Shown: positions 48,201 to 59,600, numbered from the stretch's first letter. The stretch: 64,000 nt of DNA from Brachypterus glaber (GCA_958510825.1 CAUEHQ010000005.1:122069-186068); one strand, 5' to 3'. The notes: generated by a model not told the origin, from the letters alone. Program-made: numbers and translations.

Positions 48201-48892
48201 CGGGTTTGTCCGACCTTAACTCAAATCTTACCATTGTCAGACATGGTTATGTCCGACGACACCCTCCAATTCAAAATGTTCTCTGATAGAGTGATAGATA
48301 CCAGCGTTATATCAATCACCTCCTTTCGGACTCGATTGACAAATGTTGGCTCCTTCCCTCTATTCATTATCTCTAAATTGGTCGATGCTAGGTACCCCAA
48401 CAAGGTTTCCCCCCTAGGGTTTATACCCGTGCTACCCCACACCACGTGGTGTGCGTTCGCGTCGCAACCGATAATTACTGGTAGGTGCTGTTCATTCGCG
48501 AATTCCACCAGGCGCACTAACTCCCTCGAGGGAAGTACGCCGTCGTACGGCAAATATAAGCTACCCACCACCACCTTATGACTAATGCCTCTTACCTTGT
48601 GCTCCAGAATAGCTGCCGTTACATCCTTGGTGCCCAGCTGGGTCAATGGAACCACGTTCAGCTCCTTAGATGCCAGGATACATGTTCTGATGTGTTCGTC
48701 CTCTTTGCCAACTATAATTTTATAGCCGGCTGCACCTAACCCCCTTACGTTGTTCCTGTAAACATAAGGTTCCTGTACCAATACGATTTCGCCTACCTTG
48801 TTAGCAAGAGCGCTCACCAGTTCCCCAGTTGCACTCTTGCTATGCTGTAGGTTAATCTGGCTTACCTTTAACGCCGCCATTGATGGGGTCAC
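45244..48892 (-). pseudogene. LINE ORF2: endonuclease, reverse transcriptase, RNase H, Cys/His motif (frameshifted)
   Basis: The start at 48892 gives MTPSMAALKVSQINLQHSKS, the opening of an AP-type endonuclease with VQEPY, GCDANAHHVVWGS and EVIDITL; the SDH motif region is lost at a frameshift near 48236. A second break follows near 47925, and more breaks with an in-frame TGA lie at 47770-47735. From 47577 to 45244 the frame is intact for 777 codons: RT motifs IFFDVEGAFDRA, GGCPQGSCLSPHLW and AFADDGTV; then RNase H (VCYTDG, YICSDSQAAL, VWVPGHSGIPGNEKADELA); then CSGCGIDEESSFHFLGQC, a C-x2-C...H...C motif. RT copies element RNA at the nick made by the endonuclease. Breaks in the first half mean no working protein. 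Confidence 0.9.
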
Positions 48893-48915
48893 TCATGGGG
48901 CGTGGTTGGCAAAAC

Positions 48916-50341
48916 TTATGTGGTCCGCTGGGAGCCGCTCGCGCCCGAGGGGCCGCGGCTGACAACTCCGCTCCAAGATGTGACCTTCCTTACGGAAATA
49001 GTCATCAGCTCGAAGCACAGCTGCCAGCTCGCCCCCTCTAGGCGCCTGACGGCGTCCCTTTCTACCACAAAAGTCAGGAACCAGTCTCCTGCCTCTCCCG
49101 TCGTCTGGATGTGACGCCATCCCTCGATGTTGAACGAGGGATTCTGGAAAGCCATCAGCCTCTTCACCTTGCCTAGGTCCAGCTCTTTCTTCCTTAGCCA
49201 GAAGCCTACCTTCTCCGGCCATTGAGCGTCGGCTGCCGCCACCTTGGTGAAGGCAACCCCCTCCAGGGTCGGAGTTGGCCAGGTTACCAGCAGCCAGCGC
49301 TTTGTTGAAAGGGTCATGGTCGTTATCAGGAACCAGCCGGGAAATACCACGCCTGAGTTCCTGAACCTGAGGGGACCTACAGGGGGAGTTGCCTCTATAG
49401 CCCTGAACATCTCCTCCACCATGCTCGCCCTCAAGCGCTCTGCCTCTTCGGGCGAAACCTTACCGTCCTCCTCCTCTTCGAAGGGTCCTCGGTGGTTTCA
49501 GGATCGGACATTTGCGTCGGCGCGTTACCCTCTCCCCTCTCCAGGGAGGAGACCTGATGGCGTGGCCACCCTCCCCTCTATGGAGAGGCGAGACGTGCTT
49601 GCGCTTTCCGCCGTTGGGAGGGGTGCGGTAGTGGTTAGGCCTTTTCCTTGAGCTACCTGGAGGTGTTTCTTTGTCTGTCCTCAGTCTCTTTTTGCTCGCT
49701 TCTGGCTTAGAACTGGAGGTTCCTTGGAGCCTCCTTTCCTCGCCGGACGCCGGAGCCGTTGGCAACGCAAAGAGCTTCTTGGTCACTCTCCTTTCGTTCC
49801 TGGCTGATGGATCCTCTCCCTTGAGTTTGGCTAGGTTTCTGAGGGACCGGTTGCCTTACCGCTTCCTGTATGCTCTCATGTGAGCAGCCAGGTCGCGGTA
49901 CTGGCGTCGGTCTCCTAAAACCTCCTTTCGGTTTTTGGGGGTCTCCGCACCCTCCAACAGGCTTACTTCCCCCAGTGGGGATATCCGCCTGTGGAGCGCC
50001 TTCGGCTTGCCCAGTCCCCGTCGCAAGGCTGGAGCTAGAGGCGGCAGAGTTACTTTGCAGCTCCCCTTCTGCCTTCTTGGCCATCCTCTTCTTCTCCTTC
50101 CTTCTTTGGAACTTCCTCCTCTGCTTCTCTCTTTGGTTCTCCTTCTTCCGAAGTGCCGCCGCTTCAGCTGCTTCCCCGGCCGCCCCATCGAGGTTGGTGT
50201 CTTTGGACGTCTTCCTCGGTGACCCAGCTGGGGAGTTAAGGAGTTTTTCCTCCTCTACCGCGTCTATCTCTTGTCCGTCGGACGTCTCCATAGAGTTGAG
50301 GAACTCTGTTTCCTCTTTTTGTGGCACTGTCTTTTCCATAT
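48916..50341 (-). pseudogene. LINE ORF1 (gag-like), frameshifted
   Basis: A start at MEKTVPQKEETEFLNS (50341) is likely, although the frame is open to 50441. The first part is acidic then strongly basic with a KQRRKFQRRKEKKRMAKKAE coil. The frame shifts near 49760-49786 to continue with ALPTAPASGEE, and again near 49460-49500 into a final frame with EEAERLRASMVEEMFRAIEA. The last third (WLRKKELDLGKVKRLMAFQN, then NIEGWRHIQTTGE) resembles the C-terminal domain in LOA-type ORF1 proteins that I recall as DUF4780. No CCHC knuckle is visible. ORF1 proteins bind element RNA. Only about 20 bases separate it from ORF2. Confidence 0.7.
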
Positions 50342-50748
50342 TTTCGTTTGATTCATGGCTAGAACAAAGTTGTGTGCTAGTATTTGTGTAGTGTGTAAGT
50401 GTGGGCATTCGATAGGGCGTGGACTCCCCCCCCCTTTCCATCGAAAGACTCGCGGGCGCTCATCCTTAGTGAGAAGTCTGGCGGCCGCTTTACCCCTGGT
50501 GAAGCCCCCCGGAAGTGTGCAGCGGGTCCTCAACCAGGCGCTACATGGAGCCGCTGCACACCCCAAGATTATACACCGACTTATAGGGCGGCCCCCTACG
50601 CTAGCTAGGCAAGGGTGGGCCCCTTTCATCGGCGGCACAGGCGTGCCTGACCTGCTTATTTCACCGCTACCATTCCATCGTGACTTTCCTCTAAAGTAGC
50701 CTCCACGAGCCACCCTACAGGGGTGGAGTAATCCCTACCCTCCCGACC

Positions 50749-50794
<46 letters not shown>

Positions 50795-51067
50795 AGTGTG
50801 CGTGTGTAGTGCTTGTAAGATGTGTGTGTTTTTTACGGGAATTTGATCCCCAACCAGTTTTGGTCCGCCTCGGGCCCTAGTTCACCCCGCGGCCTCAAAT
50901 CATTGATGAGAGCTGGCTGGGGCTTCCTCCGGGATAGCCGTCGACCCCAGCCATCTCAAACCAACAACCGAATAGCCCGTTGTGCAGTGCCCGATTGTCT
51001 GACGAGCCGATCCCCTATCCGCCACCTGGGGAGGCGCCCGATGGAGGACTGGAAGCCCCACACGGGG
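50342..51067 (-). promoter_or_regulatory. LINE 5' UTR with a (TG)n microsatellite
   Basis: G/C-rich non-coding stretch at the 5' end of the LINE. 50753-50793 is an about 20-copy GT repeat. LINE 5' UTRs usually contain an internal promoter; no specific element can be identified here. Confidence 0.5.
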
Positions 51068-51567
51068 AATAAAAAAAATATATATATAGCATTCCATTAA
51101 AAAAATTGGAGTTTTTTATGTTTGAAAATCCAAAAGTTTGAATATTTATTTTGAACGCCCTGTATAAAATATTTTATTTTTTGCATATAAAGTAATAAGA
51201 TTTTAAGATAAGCTTGCAAAACTTTATTAATTTTTGACAAAAAATAAAGAAATCGGAGAAGGTTTTATCTTATCACTAAAAATGCATTTTTTCTAAAAAA
51301 AAAAAAATATATATATATCTCAAAAACTATAAATAATAGACCCATATAATATGATATCAAAATAAAGGCATTTTAATGAGAAATAAGTTGGCATAATAAA
51401 AAATATACCACTCCATTTAAAAAAAGTAAGTCAGATGTTACCCACCCTAAGAGGACCATCCTGTATATTTTAAAATATTTTTAAAATGTCCTTTTTTTAA
51501 AACCATTCAACTTCTCTAAAGTGAATACTTTACTATATATCGACTGAGTCGGCTTCGTTGAGACACC

Positions 51568-51572
<5 letters not shown>
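51068..51572. mobile_element. Foldback element (ACAGGGTGTCTC family), right half of the split copy
   Basis: Nearly identical to 36970-37470: AGCATTCCATTAAAAAAATT, TTTGAAAATCCAAAAGTTTG, CACCCTAAGAGGACCATCC and the terminus CTTCGTTGAGACACCCTGT. Its other part is at 45075-45147. Confidence 0.85.

Positions 51573-51605
<33 letters not shown>
51573..51605. repeat. (TA)n tract at an element junction
   Basis: About 16 TA dinucleotides between the foldback terminus and the next mariner-type fragment. Confidence 0.85.
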
Positions 51606-51609
<4 letters not shown>

Positions 51610-51860
51610 TGTGATCCGTTTATTTTGGAAACATCCCAATAAAAGGAGTAGGTATTGATGGATAAGGATGAACCTTTTTTTTTAAATGTGAGGACAAAAA
51701 AACTCTACAAGATAAGGCCCAAAAATAATTTTGTTTTGCAAAAACCTGATAACTACACTAACTTTTATAATAGGTTAAAAAAAAACATCCTAGCAATTTT
51801 TTTACAACAAAAATTTTATTGTGAGTGTATTTGCAATTGCAATTTAATGTGATAAAATAC
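51606..51860. mobile_element. Mariner-type element fragment, copy 3
   Basis: CAGTGTGATCCGTTTATTTTGG and GGTATTGATGGATAAGGATG match 43630-43870 and 38262-38480. It is cut at the right by the next MITE. Non-coding. Confidence 0.7.
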
Positions 51861-51861
51861 A

Positions 51862-52548
51862 GAGCGGTCCAAAAGTCACCCCCCTCTTAATTTTTGAACG
51901 AGTTGATATATTGACTTCAAATTTAGAACTCTTAAATAAGACAACTTAAAATACTTTTTAGCATATTTTTTATACTGACTCTTAAAATGTGGGCAGGGGG
52001 CATGAGGGGCATTTTTTTAAATGGAAAGGGAGGACGTCTTATAAATTATTTTAAAGCTTTTGAAATTCTCCATTTAACTATATATTTTTTAATATTTTTA
52101 AACATTTATTTTTGGGTTTAAAATAGGGTTGAAAATGGCTATTTTTGTCAAAATATCTCTAAAAAAATCAAATAATTTTTTTAAAACGATGAAAAAACGT
52201 AAATTTTGCTTTTAAACTAATTTTAATTGACAAAAATTAAAATTTACAAAAAAAAACTTAAAAATTCGTATTTTTTAGCACAAAAAATTGAAAAATCAAA
52301 TCCTTACTAAAATTGTTTAAAAATTAAAAAATATACTGTCCAATAGAGAATTTTCTTTAAAATGTTGTACACGACCCCCTTTCAATTTAAAAAATGTCCC
52401 CCCATGTCCCCTGCCAACATTTTAAGAGCTTAAAGAATCAAGTATATGCTAAAAGATAGTTTAAGTTGTCTTATTAAGGAGTTCTAAATTTGAAGTCGAT
52501 ATTTCAACTCGTTCCAAAGTTAAGAGGGGGGTGACTTTTAGACCGCTC
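51862..52548. mobile_element. GCGGTCCAAAAGTCACC-family MITE, copy 3
   Basis: GAGCGGTCCAAAAGTCACCC at the left and GGGTGACTTTTAGACCGCTC at the right, about 687 bp. Internal inverted homology as in copy 2. Non-coding. Confidence 0.82.
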
Positions 52549-53092
52549 TTTATATAACTCGAATGTGTTTTTATAGCTTTGGGGACATATTCTAAGTCAA
52601 AAATTTGTTGTGGTTGTAATCTACTACAATATGTCCTCGAATATACTTAAATATACGACTCATTCATACAGACCAAAAAAAGTATTAAAACACTTTGCCG
52701 TTAAAAAATTATGGACTTCTAATCTTGTGCCAAATTTCAACTTCCTGAATATAAAATATAATATTTCGCAAAAACTATACAATATAACTAAATTTTAAGA
52801 ATGTGGATTCCGAAGCTTAAAATCTGTAAGGAAGCTTGTTTTTATTAGATAAGATAAATCCCTGTTCCTTGGTAAAAGTGTTAAATTTAAGACGATGCTG
52901 GAAAAAAAGCTTTCTTAACATTTTTCTAATTTTTACACGGGATGTATAAAATACACCACAGAACCATAATCAGAAAAAACATCGGAGTTGCCAGACATTT
53001 TAGGTGAACATTTTTAAAACTAGCCGGCCCCCTTTTTTATATGAACTATAGGGGAAAGTATTATTTTGTTAGAGCAGTATTTTTTTTTTCAG
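52549..53092 (+). other. End of intron 3
   Basis: AT-rich sequence with no recognised repeat. The last 60 bases contain the T-rich tract and CAG acceptor used by exon 4. A 62-codon plus frame at 52610-52798 is compositionally AT-driven and unrecognised. Confidence 0.5.
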
Positions 53093-53273
53093 TCTGAGCC
53101 CTTTATGTGTGCAGTGAATGAAAAAGAATTCCCTGATTACAAAAAATACATAATCCAACCAATGGACCTCACCACTTTGGACAGAAACATATCAAAAAAC
53201 ATGTATTCCAGCACGCAAGCCTTTGAAGCAGATGCGAAGTGGATAGTTCACAACAGCATCATTTTTAATGCAT
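53093..53273 (+). CDS. ZMYND8: ZMYND8-like chromatin reader, coding exon 4 (bromodomain)
   Basis: A strong polypyrimidine tract (53081-53090) and CAG precede the exon, which opens in phase 0 as required by exon 3. Residues about 297-356 read SEPFMCAVNEKEFPDYKKYI, then IQPMDLTTLDRNI, the MY-turn, AFEADAKWIVHNSIIFNA. These are the bromodomain ZA loop (P-D-Y, PMDL) and helix B ending with the asparagine region that contacts acetyl-lysine. The donor CAT|GTAAGT leaves phase 1. The rest of the bromodomain, PWWP and MYND must be in later exons; I found none before 64000. The frame reads on only 21 codons past the donor before TGA. Confidence 0.92.
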
Positions 53274-53464
53274 GTAAGTTGGTAATTGGCTGGTCGAGTA
53301 AAAGTGCGGGAAGTTTGAAAATATCCTTTTTCGTTTGACGGGCACCACTTTTCACCGTTCTGCGGCCTACTCTTTGACTGTTTTGCGCTCCGTCCCCCTT
53401 TGCCCGTTCCACGGGCCCTAAAGATTTGGCTGGCCCTAAGTACCCAGTTCCAAAAAACTAAAAA
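53274..53464 (+). other. Start of intron 4 of the ZMYND8-like gene
   Basis: Begins with the donor GTAAGTTGG. About 190 bases of moderately G/C-rich non-coding DNA before the next mobile element. No exon is seen. Confidence 0.5.
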
Positions 53465-55890
53465 TACTCTGTAAATTGATTGGCGCTAGGTGATACGACG
53501 TCATCAAAATGGCGGAATTTTTAGTATTGGAGCAAAATTTTATTATTTCAAATATCTAAAACTAATTAATTAATTTTCAAGTTCCTGATCTTATTTTAAA
53601 GCTAGATGACTGCCTTATTAGCCGATGTTGCAAACTTGAAATATTGTTTTCTCTTATAAATTATGCACTGTGTAACGCTCAGAATCACAAAAACTATCTA
53701 TTTAACTTTTTAACAGTAAAGGGTGCAGGGTGTAGCAAGTAAGCAAGTTTAACGCCGCAATCAATTTTGATTAGAATTTTCAAGGTCACGCACCTTCACG
53801 TCGAAATTTGAAAAACAATTTATTAAAAAAAACTTCTAATAGACAGAGGAAATAAGAAAGTTCTAAATTTTCGCATTTCCCAGATACATCAGAACTTGCA
53901 GACATGTAAATAATTTTATAAAATATATTGATTAAAATTGTAATTACAATATTAATATCACATTATTGCTTAACAAGTTTAGCGAAGCAGGCAATTTTTT
54001 TTTACAGTTCACAGTTTTACAGGATAAGCAATTTCCAAGAATTCAAAATGCAAACTATTTTATAAAATTGTAAAATTTAAAATGTAAATAATTTTATAAA
54101 TCTATTACTTAAAATTGTAATATCACATCATTGGTAATCAAGTTTAGCGCTGTAGGCGAAAATTTTTACAGTTTACAGTCTTCAGGACAAACAATTGCTA
54201 AGAATTCGAAAAGAAAATTAGGAGGTGAAACTTACAAAACTTATTATGCTTAGCGCCGCAGGCGAAAATGGTTAGAAATCTTAAGTTTTTGCATTTCCCA
54301 GACACCTCAAAATTTGAGATGTAAATAATTTTACAAAATCTATTAATTAAAATTGTAATATCACATTTTTGCTTATCAAGAGAATTTCAAGATTTTATAG
54401 TTTTTCCGGATAAGCAAATTATTTTATAAAACTTCAAATGGGTAGGTAAAAACCTCTTAAAATACAACTGATCATGTTTAACACCGCAGGCAAAAATCTT
54501 TAGAAATACTGATGCTTCACATTTTCCAGTTTGATGCATCATATTATTTTATAAAATCTAGATAATATTATTAGTAGGCGAAATTTTTTGAAAAGCCAAC
54601 AAGCAAAATAGTTAAAAAGTAATTTTAAAAATATTAAATTTGAGGGCTTGGGTAGTTTTTTTTTTCGACTTTCAGATAACCAATTTTTTATTTCATAATT
54701 CGTTTGTTCGAGTGGAAAAGATAATTTTAAGACTAAAATAAAATATATCAAAAAACGAGTTTCCTTTGTTTTAATAAAAAATACGAGATATGAAAAAAAT
54801 AAGTTTGACAACTGATTTTACATAAAAAAATGAGAAAAAAACATTAAATGAACTTTTATGCCAAATTGCTTTCTAAGAGAACTAGGACACTTTTAAGGGT
54901 TATTTTTAGAAAATTTCGAATTCGATAAATGAGGACACGGTTTGACCTAAGGACATGAAATTGTATATATGATTTACTACTTATAAGTGTTATTCTTTCG
55001 TGTTGTAAAAAAAAATTAATATTCAACCAGTGGCGGACTTACAACTTTTACAGTCATATTAAGGGGCACCCAATTGCTACGTCATTGGTCAAAATTTTAA
55101 TTTTATTAATGTGTCAAATGTTTATATTTATTGGTTTGGAGTGAGAAATATGCTTAAAAGTGTCCCTTAAAAGGGCCCTATCTTCCTTAGGAAGTTTACA
55201 TAATATCTTCTTCTTATTTTTTCATGTTAAATTAGGTGTCTATTTTATTTTTTTCATATCTCGCATTTTTTCTTAAAACAAATGAAACTCGTTTTTCTCA
55301 ACAACAAATTAATAGATTTTGTTTATTTTGGCCTTAAAATTATTCTATATGAAAGTCGAAAAATTGGGTTCCTGCGCATAGTGCAGTGAAAAGAAAAGAT
55401 ATGTTTCAACTTAGCCGCAGTTATTCATACAGTAATCGTTTTTCTTTTAAACGATATCAGAAACAATGCACGAGTTCTGGAAGTATTCAAGGTGGAAGCA
55501 AAATTGACGTATTTGAAAGTTGGCCTTGATGACGTCACGACAGCAAGATTTTTGATGAAAAATGTATGTAAAAGACACCCTGAAAATTTGGTAGCCATAT
55601 CTAAATTCAGTTTTGTTTAAGAACGCTAGAAAATTTAGCCCATTTTTTTAAGTTTTAGTTTTTGTGATTTTGATCATTACACAGTGTGTAATTTATAAGA
55701 GAAAACAACATTTCAAGATTGCAACATCGGCTTATAGTGCAATCATTTAGCTTTGAAATGAGATCGAAAAACTTGAAAATCTATCAATTACTTTTTGAGA
55801 TATTTGAAATAATAAAATTTTGCTCCATTAGTAAAAATTCCGCCATTTTGATGACGTCACCTAGCTCCAATCATTTGCCAGAGTGGCTCC
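53465..55890. mobile_element. 2.4-kb foldback element
   Basis: The left arm (53476-53705) and right arm (55665-55885) are inverse copies: GACGTCATCAAAATGGCGGA against its inverse TCCGCCATTTTGATGACGTC, then CCGATGTTGCAA against TTGCAACATCGG. Inner homology continues (ACGAGTTTCCTTTGTTTTAA at 54759 against the inverse at 55270). A GCCTGCGGCGC-type block lies inverted at 54130-54500. No transposase; exact ends are uncertain. Confidence 0.65.
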
Positions 55891-56412
55891 CGGTGAATTT
55901 TTGATGCAAAACGTATCTGTAAGTTTGGTAGCGATTTTATAAACTGAAATGTTTTTCCGCTTATTCCACGCACTATTATAGATCTATTCTATTCTGTTTT
56001 ATTCCTAACCTATAACTTTTTATTAAATAAGCCAATTAAACCGAAGTTTCTATTATTTTACTTTTTAAGCAAAGACAATTTAATTTAAAAAATAAAATTT
56101 TTGTTAATTTAAAAAAAAAACATTTTTTTTATTTTGTCTAAATTTGTCTAAAAATGTAATTTTTTAATTAAACCATCTTTGTTTTTGTATATTAAGTAAA
56201 ATTTTACATTTTTTTAAATTGGCTTGTTTGGTCAAAAGTGGTTATGTAAAGGTCAATAAAACACAAATGACTAGATTTTTTTAATTCATTGTGTAGTATT
56301 GTGTTTAGTGGCCCAGATTTATAAAAAAAAAAAACAGTGGTAAAAGTATCAAACCCTTTAAGATGCTCACACGCAAATGGGCAGTCAGTGGCTGATTAAA
56401 AATTATCAGTAG
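55891..56412. other. AT-rich sequence, no gene seen
   Basis: Low-complexity A/T runs between a foldback element and the truncated LINE. Nothing recognisable. Confidence 0.5.
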
Positions 56413-56425
56413 TAATATCATAAGT

Positions 56426-57399
56426 TCCCAATTAGTAGTATCAGAGTGATTGAAGCAGAGGACCGATTAAAGTTCGATAGAAGTTTCTCTCTCAGGATTC
56501 CGACAAAGGAAGAATGGGAAAAGAAAGAAATACAATTTGTGCCAAACGCTTTGGTGTGCTATACAGACGGCTCGCGTATGGAAGGCATCCAAAGCTCTGG
56601 GGCAGGACTCTTCGTGGAGGACCTGGACTTGCAAAAGAGTTTTCCACTTGGACGCTTTTCCACTGTCTTCCAAGCTGAGGTCTATGCCATACAGGAAGCG
56701 GCAAATTTCAGGGAAATAAGGCAGCACCGGGGGCACGATATATACATCTGCTCGGACAGTCAAGCCGCTCTAAAGGCATTGTGCAATCCCAGCACTAGGT
56801 CACCCCTAGTCAGGGAGTGTGCAGAAGCCTTGGAAGAGCTAGCAAGGACCAAAAACGTTCAACTGGTATGGGTGCCGGGTCATAGTGGAATTCCCGGAAA
56901 CGAGAAGGCAGATGAACTTGCAAGACTCGGATCAGGGATGGCATGCACGGGGCCGGAACCTATATTGGGTGTTACAAGGAAGCAGGTAAAGACCGCTCTC
57001 GATGAGTGGGCTTATACCAAGCTAAAGGAGCAATGGAGAGCGGTCGACGGTTGCCGGCAAGCTAGGGACTTCCTGGCTGGCCCAAGCAAATCAAAGACCG
57101 ACTGGTTGCTGGAAAAAGGAAGAACTGCACTCAGACAACTTGTAGGGGTCCTCACGGGCCACTGCAGGCTAAGGAAGCACCTGGCAACAATGCGGATTCT
57201 AGAGAGTCCACTATGCCCAGAGTGCGAAGAGGATGAAACATCCTCTCATTACTTAGCCGAGTGTGTCAGATACGACAGGATCAGGTTGCAAGTCTTTGAA
57301 ACTCAAAGACTCAACCAAGAGGAACTAAGAGATCTCCCCTGGGCCAATATCCTGACCTTTATTGAAAGGATGGGCAGGTTCAAGGAGGACTCAAATTAG
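56426..57399 (+). pseudogene. LINE ORF2 C-terminal part (RNase H and Cys/His motif), truncated
   Basis: Open throughout from the truncation point to TAG at 57397-57399, about 320 codons. It encodes RNase H with VCYTDGSRMEG, FQAEVYAIQEA, YICSDSQAALKAL and WVPGHSGIPGNEKADELA, all catalytic acidic positions present, then CPECEEDETSSHYLAEC. It is about 60-70 percent similar by eye to the same region of the 45244-48892 copy and has no stops, so the insertion is fairly recent. It lacks endonuclease and RT and has no start of its own. Confidence 0.9.
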
Positions 57400-57499
57400 T
57401 AAATGGCTGGGATTGCCTGGGGTGACAAAAAGGGCCAGAAATGGCCTAGTTGTCCGGCTTTGGCCAACCCAAAAAAAAATTTACTACTACTACTACTAC
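56426..57499 (+). mobile_element. 5'-truncated LOA/I-group LINE copy with 13-bp target duplication
   Basis: TAATATCATAAGT flanks both ends (56413-56425 and 57500-57512). The insert starts abruptly inside ORF2, before RNase H, and ends with a 3' UTR and TACTACTACTACTAC, the same tail as the full-length copy. This is the normal outcome of incomplete reverse transcription at the target. Confidence 0.92.
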
Positions 57500-57512
57500 T
57501 AATATCATAAGT

Positions 57513-58550
57513 GCATGTTGAATTATCGATAATTTTTTTACTGTATTAAAAAAATATTTTGCTTGGCAAAATATTTTTTTATATACAGTAACAAAATTAT
57601 GTATAATTCAACATTCACGAATGGTATTTTGAAAGACTATTTCACAAACAAAATAAGGAAGTATATAATTTTACAATGTTTTATGTTGTTTGATATTTTA
57701 ATTAAAAATTTAAGAACTAAACAACAATATTACTTTACAACTATAATTAAAAATGTATATCTCAAATTTGCCGCGCTTTTTAAATCCACGATGTTCACTT
57801 GTTCGCGAACTTTGCTGTTTTTGTTTAAAAAGTTTAGTTTCAACTGAAAACATATAAAATAACGGGTGTTTCCACCCGTAAAAAAAAAGTCCAAAGAATT
57901 TCCTATCTTTTAATACATAAGTGTTTAAATTAGTTTTTAGTGGCCCGTTTTTAATACCAAGATTCAATTAAATAAATTAAAATTTATGAATATCAGTGAT
58001 TTAAAGCTTTTAAGATGGAAAGTGCATAAAATATAATATATTATCTGAAATTAATTATGGTTTATACCTAGGATGTTTTGGTAATAAAATAAGCATTTAT
58101 ATTGCTTATCAATAAAAATAAATAAACTAAAGGTAAACTTCACAAATTAAAAACACAGTTTGCAAAAATATAACATTAAGATTTCAGTAACTGTCAGTTT
58201 CTTGTTTCCATAGTAACCAAGTGATAATTGCATATGTGCAAAAATTATCAGATTCATTTTGATCTGATTGGTCAAGAAACTAAAAATGCTACGTTTTGAT
58301 TGGCCTATATATTGTTTGTGAAATAGTCGACAGTAATATCACAAGAGGTAGTGAAATTTTCGATAATTTTATTATGGTCCCATAAAATAATTTTGCTCAG
58401 TAATTTTTTGAGTATATTTTTCTTTATTAAAAGCTCGAGATCAAAGGTCTCTTACAGTTAAAATATGCTATGGTCCTTGATCATTACATATTTTTACAGG
58501 TGTAATTCAACAAATAGATTACTCATTACATAAATAGTAGGTATTATTTG
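57513..58550. other. AT-rich non-coding sequence
   Basis: No recognised gene or element. A small hairpin ACGGGTG/CACCCGT lies at about 57862-57879. Frames of up to 94 codons here follow AT composition. Confidence 0.5.
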
Positions 58551-58625
58551 AGTCGTTTATTTCCAATACCGGGTATGTCCTATAGATTTCCTATGGACAT
58601 ACCCGGTATTGGAAATAGACGACTC
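58551..58625. repeat. Short near-perfect hairpin
   Basis: GAGTCGTTTATTTCC and ATACCGGGTATGTCC are followed, after about 13 bases, by GGACATACCCGGTAT and GGAAATAGACGACTC. The arms are about 31 bases with one mismatch. It could be a MITE core or a structured RNA. Confidence 0.8.
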
Positions 58626-59260
58626 ATTTATTATAAAATATCTATTTAGACTACAGTCACAAATAAGGCCTATGTATTTCAGTACACTTCTTTTTTAATT
58701 ATTGCATTTTATAATACAACATTTAAAAACCATTTAATGTCAAAACAACAACAAATAATAATTTTTACCAAAAGACCCCGCACATTTAGCGAGGAAAATG
58801 TTTCCGCGGATATCGCTGAAAATTTGGTATGTTGTAGAACTTAGTTCCCGAACAAAACTAGCACACAGTGATCCCCGGATATGATTAGGTTTTAAAGAAA
58901 GGGCATCGGAAACAAACAATGGATCTTGGTAGTACAGGGTATGGGCATCATAGATCCGTTATCAGTTAAATCGCGTTTGCATATCTTTGGAACATATTGG
59001 TAAAAACTCTTCAGTAGGCCTCACGGTCAACACCAACTACTTAAAAGAAAAACTAAAAATCGATTCTTATAGTATTTTTTGTGTAGATTCTAACAGCGTT
59101 TGGCAAATTTACCTATCGTTTTTAATTTTTGAGAAAAAAGCATTAAACTACGATTTTAGTGCAATTGTTGGACTGGTATAATACCTTTACTTTAGTGACT
59201 ATTAAAACGTAACTAGACTAAAATAATAGCCAGAATATAGAAGTATAAAAGTATAATAGA

Positions 59261-59577
59261 AAATTTAATGAAATTTTATCCTATTTACTTTAAAGACAAT
59301 ATTTCTATATCAATTTTTACCACCTTAGGGTGCTTTAAGTTGACTAGTATATTATATGCTTCACATTTTGACTTTCTTGTCAATGCTTAGTTAAACATAT
59401 GATTTACAGTGGTTCTAAAACAATTTTAGGATTGCTAAAGGGTAAGACCGATATCATAGTGAACACTATGATAATTATTAAATTCTTTGCATGCTTAGCA
59501 AGTTTGCTTTGATTTCAGGAATTATAGTTTTTGGGGTCGCTCAGCTTAAGTATTCTTATCTTACACATGTGTTAGGT
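59261..59577. other. Left interior of the 4-kb element
   Basis: AT-rich, no frame, ends at the 9-bp duplication of the Mutator-type insertion. Confidence 0.45.
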
Positions 59578-59600
59578 ATATATTAGGGATAGGGTCTTTT

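Larger units (their letters stand above)
45148..51067 (-). mobile_element. Full-length but broken non-LTR retrotransposon (LOA/I-group LINE)
   Basis: About 5.9 kb on the minus strand: 5' UTR 51067-50342, ORF1 50341-48916, ORF2 48892-45244 (endonuclease, reverse transcriptase, RNase H, Cys/His motif), a 95-base 3' UTR, and a (TAC)n tail at 45148-45164. AATAAAAAATAT on the left and AATAAAAAAAATAT on the right look like an imperfect target duplication. G/C content is far higher than the surroundings. Several frameshifts make it non-autonomous. It lies antisense within intron 3 of the host gene. A sister copy with the same tail is at 56426-57499. Confidence 0.88.
25425..53092 (+). other. ZMYND8: Giant intron 3 of the ZMYND8-like gene, 27.7 kb
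   Basis: Bounded by GTAAGT at 25425 and a long T tract plus CAG at 53092, with matching phase 0 on both sides and continuous domain alignment across it. Introns 1 and 2 are 153 and 201 bp, so the size comes from inserted elements. At least ten separate mobile elements occupy it, several nested, and many are long inverted repeats that would fold in the nascent transcript. I saw no alternative exon with coding character and clean splice sites. Confidence 0.85.
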
